From Hypomesus transpacificus (Eukaryota; Chordata; Actinopteri; Osmeriformes; Osmeridae), in contig NW_025813837.1 in assembly GCF_021917145.1 (NCBI RefSeq), positions 1,676,193 through 1,740,192 on the forward strand: a stretch of 64,000 nucleotides of DNA. Direction: 5' to 3'. How positions within the stretch are numbered: the first letter of the stretch is position 1; each line of letters opens with the position of its first letter. Below are positions 55,519 to 64,000 of this stretch, one piece after another. The position numbers were made by a program, and so were the translations under genes. Below the pieces are notes generated by a model that did no database searches, was not told where the DNA came from, and saw only the letters and a list, made by a program, of their open reading frames with translations.

Positions 55519-56835
55519 ATGACCCAGAACCAGGTGATCCTCCAGTTCCGCTTCTCCACCTTCGGAGACTCCATGCTGCAGAAGATGAACCTTCTTCGCC
55601 GCCAGAGCCGGTTCTGCGATGTCACGGTGCGCATCAACGACCTGGAGGTTCCCGGGCATAAGGTGGTGTTTGCCGCCGGCTCGCCCTTCTTGAGGGACCA
55701 GTTCATCCTGCAGGACTCCAGGGACGTCCAGATCTCCACCATCCAGGAGGCGCAGGTGGGCCAGCAGCTCCTGCTCTCCTGCTACACTGGCCAGCTGGAG
55801 CTCCCTGAGCTGGAGCTGGTCAACTACCTGACGGTGGCTAGCTTTCTCCAGATGGGCCACGTGGTGGAACAGTGCACCCAGGCCCTCAAGAAGTTCATCA
55901 AGCCCTACCCTCACCTGCAGCCCCAGAAGCAGGAGGAGGAGAGGCCCTCCTCCCGCCACAGAGGCCTGGAGCCTCCGGCCGCCCCTCCGCCGGCCGTGTG
56001 TCACCAGGTGGTTGACGAGGACGAGGACGACGTCGTCATCATGGAGCCCAGGACTCCGCCCCGTGGGCGAGCGGAGCAGGAGCTGCTGATAAAGGACAGC
56101 CCCATCACCATCGTGAAGGTGGAGTCTGTGAGCGAGGAGGTCTCAGACACAGAGAACCCCCCTTCGGGACACTACCCCCCCAGCAGCCCACCATCCTCCC
56201 CACTACACTCTCCCGAAGCCCAACACTCCCTCATCAACTCCACCGTGGACACGCGCTCCGGCGAGATGCCGGGCGAGATGGCTGGCCTCTCCATGCCAGA
56301 GTACCCGCTCAGCCCCCCTCCCGCTGCCACCCCCACGGGCAGAAGCAACAGTCTGGGTGGCGGGCACCTGCGCTACTTCGACAAGTCCCTTCAGTGGTAC
56401 CACCAGTGCCCGAAATGTGCCCGCGTCTTCCGCCAGCTGGAGAACTACGCCAACCACCTGAAGATGCACAAACTCTTCATGTGCCTTCTGTGTGGCAAGA
56501 CCTTCACCCAGAAGGGCAACCTGCACCGGCACATGCGCGTCCACGCCGGCATCAAGCCCTTCCAGTGTAAGATCTGTGGCAAGACCTTCACCCAGAAGTG
56601 CTCCCTGCAGGATCACCTCAACCTGCACAGCGGAGACAAGCCGCACCGCTGTAACTACTGTGACATGGTGTTTGCCCACAAGCCCGTCCTGCGTAAACAC
56701 CTCAAACAGATCCACGGGAAGAACAGTTTCGACAATGCCAACGAGCGCAGCGTGCACGACGGCGTGCACGACGGCGTGCACGACGGCGTGCACAACGGCG
56801 TTCTTGACGCGACACACGACGGCTACGCACTGTGA
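55519..56835 (+). CDS. zbtb26: Zinc finger and BTB domain-containing protein 26
   Basis: Nuclear BTB/C2H2 transcription factor encoded in one coding exon, 438 residues (human ZBTB26 441). The BTB domain spans residues ~1-125 (GDSMLQKMN, FCDVTV, GHKVVFAAGSPFLRDQF). A low-complexity Pro/Glu linker follows, with the conserved blocks ITIVKVESV and AQHSLINSTV. Four C2H2 fingers start near residue 296: CPKCARVFRQLENYANHLKMH-type, then CLLCGKTFTQKGNLHRHMRVH-type, a third with KCSLQDHLNLH, and a fourth with KPVLRKHLKQIH. HGKNSFDNANER follows as in the mammalian protein. The final ~25 residues are a repeat-derived tail (HDGV units) unlike the mammalian end. The ATG at 55519 follows an acceptor at 55498 by 20 bases, as expected for a gene with an upstream non-coding exon. 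Confidence 0.97.
   Translation: MTQNQVILQFRFSTFGDSMLQKMNLLRRQSRFCDVTVRINDLEVPGHKVVFAAGSPFLRDQFILQDSRDVQISTIQEAQVGQQLLLSCYTGQLELPELELVNYLTVASFLQMGHVVEQCTQALKKFIKPYPHLQPQKQEEERPSSRHRGLEPPAAPPPAVCHQVVDEDEDDVVIMEPRTPPRGRAEQELLIKDSPITIVKVESVSEEVSDTENPPSGHYPPSSPPSSPLHSPEAQHSLINSTVDTRSGEMPGEMAGLSMPEYPLSPPPAATPTGRSNSLGGGHLRYFDKSLQWYHQCPKCARVFRQLENYANHLKMHKLFMCLLCGKTFTQKGNLHRHMRVHAGIKPFQCKICGKTFTQKCSLQDHLNLHSGDKPHRCNYCDMVFAHKPVLRKHLKQIHGKNSFDNANERSVHDGVHDGVHDGVHNGVLDATHDGYAL
56750..56800 (+). repeat. zbtb26: 12 bp coding tandem repeat (HDGV units)
   Basis: Three exact copies of CACGACGGCGTG, a fourth with CACAACGGCGTT, then decayed copies, encode the C-terminal tail of zbtb26. Confidence 0.9.
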
Positions 56836-57220
56836 GACTCTGCGTCAGACTGAAATGCACTGAAAACCAGTGTAGTGGTTAGCTGGTGACATCCATGTTT
56901 TTAAACCATGTTGGTTATGTTTATGGAAGGATTATTGAAGCTAGTCTGGAACCTGTCTGTGTTGAATGTCATTTTGTATATGAATACTGTTGGCTTATTG
57001 ATTTTTTAAAGATCTAGCTTCCAAATCACAGTTTAATTTTAAATCCATGACATTTTAGAGTAGGTTTAGGCCACTGCAAGTGTTCTTTTGTGAAAAGGTG
57101 TGTGCTAAAATGTTGTTTAAGAACTGACATGATTTCCCTTCTCCCTAGAAGGTAATGTAGGACCAAAGTGAAAACTGTGTTTCCATAAACATGTCATTTT
57201 CAATATCAAATGACTTAGAT

Positions 57221-57559
57221 CAGTGGTTCTCAAACTAGGGTGCCCCTTTCCAGTGGTACGCGGAGGAATCTCAGATTATTTAAATACCTTAACCATTATA
57301 TAATTGAAATGTGATTTAAAATAAGTTTTGCCTTCCCTATAATATTTTTGTTTCGAAACAAAAATAAATGTTGGCACGCGCTACTACCTGACTTTTCCCG
57401 GGTATTGCCGCATGCAAACATCCACACACACGTGAACTGTGTGTAGCTCAATAGGGTAGGCTTACAGTACTGTATTTTAACGTTGGTCATAATGGTGGTA
57501 CTTGGAGAGTGAAATATTTTCTGATGTGGTACGGGGTGTAAAAAGTTTGAGAACCACTG
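57221..57559. mobile_element. Non-autonomous hAT (Charlie/MER5-like) element
   Basis: Terminal inverted repeats CAGTGGTTCTCAAACT and AGTTTGAGAACCACTG are the classic hAT ends. The 8 bp flanks are ACTTAGAT (57213-57220) and ACTTGGAT (57560-57567), one mismatch. The interior also shows symmetric GTGGTAC segments. No transposase coding. It lies ~400 bp downstream of the zbtb26 stop, possibly within its 3' UTR. Confidence 0.88.
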
Positions 57560-58392
57560 ACTTGGATAATAAACGTGTCTTAGATCTGGTGTTGTAACGT
57601 CAATAGGTTTTTTTCTTCTTAAGGAATATGTTTTGTGGACAACTTTAATCTGCCTTAATATATATTACATATAATTAAGAATCCTAAATAGAATAAATTA
57701 TTTTCCCCAGTGAATCATTCAAATTTTCTTATGACGGTGATAGCTTGCAATATCCAGCAGAGGGCACTGTTGGAACACCATATTGCATCTGAAAAGCATG
57801 GTGTGTGTGTGCTTGTCTGCGTGCACACTACTAGAGCAGCTGCTGAAAGAGGAAATCAACTATAAACTTCTCACTGCTCAATTATGTCAACTGGCATCCA
57901 ATTAATTTCATTAACTCATTTGGCCAGAAAATACAGTTTTTCTCTTGATTTAGCTCCCAGTATGTGAATAGCCATTCAATTGGCCTCTCTACATACTGTG
58001 AATTAAACATTAACAACTAGTATTATTGGTCCATACAATAGCTCCAGTGGGACATTTATCAGGATAAGTTGACACATTCACTCCATACTGAAACAAAAAT
58101 TCCAGGTGCAATAAACTGCTCTTATGTCGACATCCTTTACTGTTCCTGAGGCCCTGCTCTCCCCCTCCCCTCTCTCTTTCCTTCTTCTGCCCTCCAGTTA
58201 TGTGCCCAGTGGTTTTATAAATGGGCCGCATTGTAGAAAATATGGGGCCCTTTGTCAAACAACTTGCCGTCTACAAATAGCACTAACTCCTCTTAGTGGC
58301 GAGCATCAGTGTTTCCTGCCGTTTGTCATGCGCCGGGACCTCACTGGGGCTTTTGTTCTGAGATTGGCGACCCCAGAGAACCCAGAGGCCGG

Positions 58393-58570
58393 TCTACACC
58401 TGTCTGAAAGGAGACTGGACCCAGTCTACACCTGTCTGAAAGGAGACTGGACCCAGTATACACCTGTCTGAAAGGAGACTGGACCCAGTCTACACCTGTC
58501 TGAAAGGAGACTGGACCCAGTCTACACCTGTCGGAAAGGAGACTGGACCCAGTCCACACCTGTCTGAAAG
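58393..58570. repeat. 32 bp tandem repeat, 5.5 copies
   Basis: Copies start at 58393, 58425, 58457, 58489, 58521 and 58553 (partial), with core ACACCTGTCTGAAAGGAGAC. Copies differ by one or two bases. Confidence 0.95.
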
Positions 58571-58636
58571 CAGGGCAGCTGTCACCCGGGAACACATCCA
58601 GGGTGGTGGATCTGAGAGCTGGTTGGTTGATGGGCA

Positions 58637-58745
58637 ATGGATGGATGGATGGATGGATGGATAAAGAATGGATGGATGAGGGATGGATGGATGGATAAAG
58701 GATGGATGGATAAAGTATAGATGGATAAGGGATGGATGGATAGAT
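58637..58745. repeat. (GGAT)n microsatellite with interruptions
   Basis: GGAT tetranucleotides interrupted by AAAG and GAGG blocks. Confidence 0.9.
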
Positions 58746-61646
58746 TCACAGACAGATGGATTGATGGACATTGTGAATGGATGGGTGGATACTGATACTG
58801 GGTCTATTGGTACACAGTGAACTAACTCAGTGACAAGTCACTAATAGCCCTGACTGCATCAAGTGACAAAACAACCAACACACTTATAAACACCATTGTG
58901 CGTGATAATTGGATGACATTCCCTTTCATCTGAGCTAAACAACATGAACAAATGAAAAACGAGTCAGCCAGGGACAAGAACAGTGGAAGGACCCAGAAAA
59001 ATGTCCACTCTGTATGGAACGTAATTAATAACAATGTTCCTCAATCCGTCTGCATAGAAATCTGGGATTGCAGCCAGTATCTCTGAAAGTGTTTTGGCGG
59101 AATTAACACAGACAAACTGCCTAACGTATTCATCACATTCAAGTGGTTGTGAAGTGTACAGAGAAACCCTGTGAATACAATTGTTCTGATTCTTTGGATA
59201 ACCAAGTCTCAAATGAAGATTTGTTCAGTTTAAATGTCGTAATAATCAATTACTTTGTGATCCATGAAAGAAAGTTTCCTTAAATGTCCCTTAAGAGGAT
59301 ATCTTATTGGAAGATGTTTTTAACATCAATGAGGGTCCTGCTATTAAAAGTGAGTCTGTGTTTCTCTTCCTGTCTCTATCCTAATCAAATTGCGTTGCTA
59401 GACGTAGGATCAACTTCTGAGGCTTTTTGTCGGTGTGTGTGTGTGTGTGCGTGTGTGTGGAGGGTGGGGGGGACTGTGACAGAGGGAGGAAGATAACATG
59501 TGTGTGTGGGGGTGCAAGCGTTGCTGTGAATACATGTCCTATGCATGTTCCTCTTCGTGTGTGATCAGGATGCCGTCATGCGTGCGCTCTTCCCACACAC
59601 TCCTGTGGTTACCGACCCTGATAAAAACCCCATTGAAGGCTACTTTCCGTCATGCGGTGGCAGACGGCATACAGCCCACAGACAGCGAGCAGACAAGGGT
59701 CCTGAGGGTTTACGGTAGCCTAAATGAAAAGTCACACGTGAATGAGCAAAGGAGTGATATTAAAGTTATTTATTAATCCAAGGTATTTCATATGTTATTA
59801 CAGTCTCCTCTTGAGAAATTCCATAGCATAGGCTGCACCTTGCATCAAGCAACCCGCAGCTGTCTGAAACCAACCCGCTGGTTCCAAGCTTTACCAAGAC
59901 TTCCAAACCCCGTTACAACGTTTAAACATGCAACGAAAAGCGAACATGGGCTCTCCACAGTTTATAAATGGATATCAGTATGTATACATGTAATTAAATA
60001 ATTCTAAACGGTGAAGACAGTAGGGGGATGTAAGTGAAGATGAAGAAGAGCCCAAGAGATATTCTTGAAACCCAAACACCACAGTAGACTACATACAGAC
60101 GCTTTCAAGGAGGGAATCCATCATGTCAGTTCCGTATTAATAGCCGACTTCCATGTCCTCCTTGTTCTTAATCAGAACCTTGAGATTGAGGCATCAAAAT
60201 CCTTTTAAAAATAGACGTTGTCTGCCAGCTGTGGCAATTAGCGTAGTTTCCAGTGGGGGGTTTCCAGTGCGAGTTGGAGTGTGCGATGTGGGACACGTCA
60301 GGGATCCTCATCGTTGACATAAGGAATGAGGGGTGTTTTAAGAGATTTCAGGCCGTTCTCAGCAGTGCAAAGATTAATGTTGATGGTGTTTACACCTAGG
60401 GGACTCGTTTAATCTAAAGCCTCTATTTTAAACAATAGCCTGTAATTACATCAACGTAACTGCTTTAATGAACATCCTACTGGGCTATCACTCCCACTCC
60501 CATAATCAACCTTCTTCACATGCTAGTTTCGCTGAACTTCAGACGTCAGGCGTGTTTACTTAAGAATTTCACCAGCTTTTGAGAATGTTTGCCAAACACT
60601 TAGTCCGTATCTGAAACTCAGTACGTCCAAGTCTTTTTTATTTTTCCTTTCTTAGTTCTTCCACCCCGTTACCGCGCACCAGTGATTAACGTGATTTATG
60701 CAGTAGGCTACGACTCACACTTCATATTAAGTGACCATGGACACTTCAACGGCTCCCTGCCGGAGTAACCAGTGGCAGAGATTAAATCTGACCTTCCGTT
60801 CGTCCTGTGGCTTTATGTTGCGCGGGTATTCCCGTGATTACAGTGATAGGGTTAAATAATGGCTGGTATTGGGCGTTTAGCCTGTATGGTTTCATTACAC
60901 TGATGTTGAATTAAATCTGAATGACTGAGATGTTCAGTTCAGTTGGAAGTGCGCCGGGGGCTGAAAGCGTAGAGGGTGAAAGTTCAGGTTTAGGATTTTA
61001 TTGCAGTAGGTAGGCTGTCCACACATATTAAGATGTACTCAGTTAAAACACACCACACTCAAGCTTACTGTATAAACCTCTAACCTTAAGTAATAGGCTA
61101 CTACACTCAAGAGATTTAGAGTTAGATTTAGAAACTCAAAATATGTAGGCTATCCTTTCTTGCACAAGATGCTCATTACATAAAGTAGGCTACATTCTGT
61201 TCCTTGAGGTTTTAGGTTGGTTTTGGTGCAGTACAATCAGTGGATGTGAAGCTCTGTGACACAGCTTGTACATTGGGCTGTCCAAATACAATTTGATTAG
61301 ATTTTGTTTAGATGACTAGTCTTTAGCACTGCCTTAATGCCTTGGCCCTGTCCTCCATTAACGCCCTCTGTGATGGTCTCTTTCCAGAGAAGTCTCTCTC
61401 TCATTTTCAGACAGTGGCCACATGCAGACTGTCATTGTAAAAATAAATTGCCTGTGGCACCACACTGGACTCTTGTAATGAACCATGTGCCTGGGGTTAA
61501 CTCAATTTGGATGCTAGGTTCAAATGTGACTTTGTGTCTGTGTTTCTTTGCAAATGGGAATTAGTGGATGAAACGGGAACATGTGAGGGCTGGACTGTGG
61601 GTTTGTACAGAGGGTGTACTTGGCACTCCTCCATGTGTCTTCTCAT

Positions 61647-61772
<126 letters not shown>

Positions 61773-62740
61773 CCAAACCCCACAGCCACTCCCTCTGTTT
61801 GTCCTCTCCTGTCCTTTTCTTCATGTCTTCATGTACGGCGAATGTGAATGACTCCTCTGTGCTGCTCCTGTTCTGCCTGCAGCACAACCTGTTCTGCGTT
61901 GATAACGGGAAGAAGTGTAGGAAGTGAGGTCACCCGCCCCTCCACCCACCAACCGCCACTATTTACGCGACACCTTTCTGGTTCCCTTGGTGACGTCGGG
62001 ATGTGGCGAGGTTTCCGTTTACACGTCTTGCGCGGGGGGGGGGGGGGGGGGAGGGTGTGTGTGCGTGTTTGTGGCAGGACAGACCCTCCGCTTGTTCGCC
62101 AGGCACCTCGGACCCCCGGTTCGGTCCCATAACGTCGGCAGATGTGCGTTCGCTGACCCCTGACCCAGATGTAAACACTGTCTCTGACACCTCACCACCC
62201 CCCCCCTTCCCCACATGGACCATATGGTGAAGAATAACAAGCAAGCTCTCAATGCTGGCTCTGTTTTTACCCATCAACTCACCACGGCACTACAACTGTG
62301 TATGTGTGTGTGTGTGTGAGTCTGTGTGTGTGTGTGTGTGTCTGTGTGTGTCTGTGTGTCTGGAGAGGGATTAAAACAACCTCCCTGGTCTGCCCGTAAC
62401 AGGGGATGTAGACTGTCGTTAAGACGTCGCAATGCTACCCAGATCATGTGGCATGCGTCGAGGAAGTGTGGTAACAGGAGCTTCTCGTGCCGTCTGATTT
62501 ATATGGACAGCTCCCTGTGTGTGTCCTGCCAGATCATTCCTTTATTACCCCAGTGGCGTGTTGTGTTGCAGTTTGTGTACACAAAAGCTTCGGCGCTCCC
62601 CTTCTGACCGGAGCCAAATCTGGCAGCCGAGGTTCATCATGCATTTTAATGAGCTGCAGGTGAGCGAGGAGAAAAGGAGCCATGCGCCGCTCGATCTTCC
62701 TCTGAAACCAACAGTCTCTCATTAGATGCCAGTTATCATC

Positions 62741-62802
<62 letters not shown>

Positions 62803-62830
62803 TTGTTTCTCTCTTTCTCCTCTCTCTCTT
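62741..62830. repeat. (CT)n microsatellite
   Basis: CT run with three CTTT interruptions. Confidence 0.92.
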
Positions 62831-63185
62831 TCGTGTCTTCTTGCAGACACATTGTTTTTCTCCCACAAGTGATGGCAGTGCGTTTGTGTCTGGGTGTGTG
62901 TGTGTGTATGCGCTTGCCTGGGAGTATAATGGGCTTGGGCATCAGTTCATCTCTCCTGTTCTGCGGCGCACGTGTCTACGTGAGAGTACACACACCGTGT
63001 GTCAGGACATTTGCACGCATACCCGTGTGTGATGGAAGCCTTCCCACAGACTGCTGTAGTGCACGTGGGTGGGTGTGTACCGTCTGTGAGGAGAAAGCCC
63101 CCCTCTCCGCCTGGCGATTGGCCGAGGAAGCAGGAAGGGAGGAGCCTGTCTCCGGCGGTTGCTGCTGCTGCTGCATGCACGGAGC

Positions 63186-63193
63186 AAGAGAGA

Positions 63194-63240
<47 letters not shown>

Positions 63241-63390
63241 CGAGAGCGAGAGAGAGAGAGAGAGAAGGAGAAAGAGCAATTGAGAGAGAGAGAGAACGAG
63301 AGAGACAGAGGAAGAGGAAGAGAGAAAGACAGAGGAAGGGAGAGCAAGAAAGAGCAATTGCTTGAAAGAGAGAGAGAGTAAAAGGGGAGG
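63186..63390. repeat. (GA)n-rich tract
   Basis: GA dinucleotides mixed with GAAA, GCGA and GGAA variants. Arg/Glu ORFs across it are artefacts. Confidence 0.92.
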
Positions 63391-64000
63391 GAGAGGGCAG
63401 AGGCAATTTCTGCATCATTGCTACAGCTGTGTAGTGAGCAGTCTACTCCTCTCTTCAAACAGCTCTCAGACTCTGGCTCGTAACAGACAGGGAATTAGAG
63501 AGACTCTCTTCTTGACTGATCCATCACCTCAGGACGTGCGTGTGTGTGTGTTCTTGTGTGTGTGTGTGTGCTCTTGTGTGTGTGTGGGCGTGTTCCTCCT
63601 GTTCTCTGGTAGTGGATACCGGCATCAAGGATACTCTCTCCAGCTGTATACTGAGTGGATGTTATTATCAGGACACACCGTTTTACACTGCTAAAGAGAC
63701 TTCTGGATGTTTACGACCCCGTTTGTTGAGGGTTTGCAGTCCTGCGGTCGACTGCTTTCGTTTGCAGAGACTCAGCTGGACAATTCACATCAAAAAGTTT
63801 GTTTTTTATTAGGGCGGAGGAGAGGCTTTCATTTGCTTAACTGGAGTTTTTGCATCACCAATCTGCTGGACCGGCTGAACTTGGGAAGATTTTGTGTTTC
63901 AGCACATCCTGTGTGAACTCTCTCTGCAGCCAGGTGCTCCACTGTATGGGACCAGGGGACTCCTGGGTGGATCAATACCAGTGAGAAGATTGTTTATGCT

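Noticed and set aside
56203-56817. 204-codon antisense ORF
   Set aside because: Lies entirely within the conserved zbtb26 coding exon on the other strand and is valine/histidine-rich, as expected for a shadow frame.
58393-58570. CRISPR-like array
   Set aside because: Units are contiguous with no unique spacers, in a vertebrate genome; it is a simple minisatellite.
61800-61930. Short exon candidate ending CVDNGKKCRK before a stop
   Set aside because: A good acceptor-like tract precedes it, but no partner exon or homology could be found and the upstream frame runs into (CTTT)n.
63946-63984. Start codon of a downstream gene
   Set aside because: The frame closes after 12 codons and shows no similarity to the N-terminus of rabgap1, which would be the expected neighbour.

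Overview
The window is vertebrate nuclear DNA from a ray-finned (teleost) fish. All genes are split by GT-AG introns. Introns and spacers are full of (CT)n/(GT)n microsatellites, and the dispersed repeats are typical teleost tRNA-derived SINEs, including the V-SINE-like core, and small hAT-type elements. The gene content (lhx6, ptgs1, zbtb26) matches the human 9q33 block LHX6 - PTGS1 - ZBTB26, so this is a rearranged orthologous segment. There is no prokaryotic, viral or CRISPR content. One 100-N assembly gap lies at 34158-34257.

Layout. 1-3.3 kb: the 3' half of a (+) gene with an ILEI/FAM3-like C-terminal domain. 3.99-4.73 kb: a complete three-exon (+) gene for a 139-residue secreted or GPI-anchored coiled-coil protein that I do not recognise. 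8.7-20.5 kb: a 17-coding-exon (+) gene for a ~1544-residue type I membrane protein with six Ig domains, a proline-rich stalk of 11-residue tandem repeats, one TM segment and a ~265-residue tail. 21.85-29.81 kb: complete ptgs1 (cyclooxygenase-1) on the minus strand, 11 coding exons, 608 residues. 30.3-31.4 kb: the last two exons of an unrecognised minus-strand gene just upstream of ptgs1. 31.5-38.7 kb: gene-poor sequence with G-rich minisatellites, the gap, a palindromic MITE and a ~650 bp (GGGCA)n array. 38.8-43.0 kb: lhx6 (+). 48.2-53.0 kb: a type I keratin (krt18-like, +, 426 residues). 55.5-56.8 kb: zbtb26 (+, 438 residues, one coding exon). 57-64 kb: repeats and spacer, with no gene I can support.

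Most notable observations. (1) lhx6 has intact splice sites and highly conserved residues, but 13 single-base indels break the frame in seven of eight coding exons, while neighbouring genes are clean. This means either a local consensus-error island or a very young pseudogene. (2) The ptgs1 product carries COX-2-type residues at all three classical isoform-selectivity positions (434, 513, 523). (3) In the Ig gene a 33 bp unit containing the exon end and its splice donor is tandemly repeated seven times in frame, giving a ladder of possible 5' splice sites. A second, unrelated 33 bp coding minisatellite sits in the same gene.

The genes do not form a pathway. They are ordinary neighbours in a conserved chromosomal block. 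No new multi-gene system is evident.
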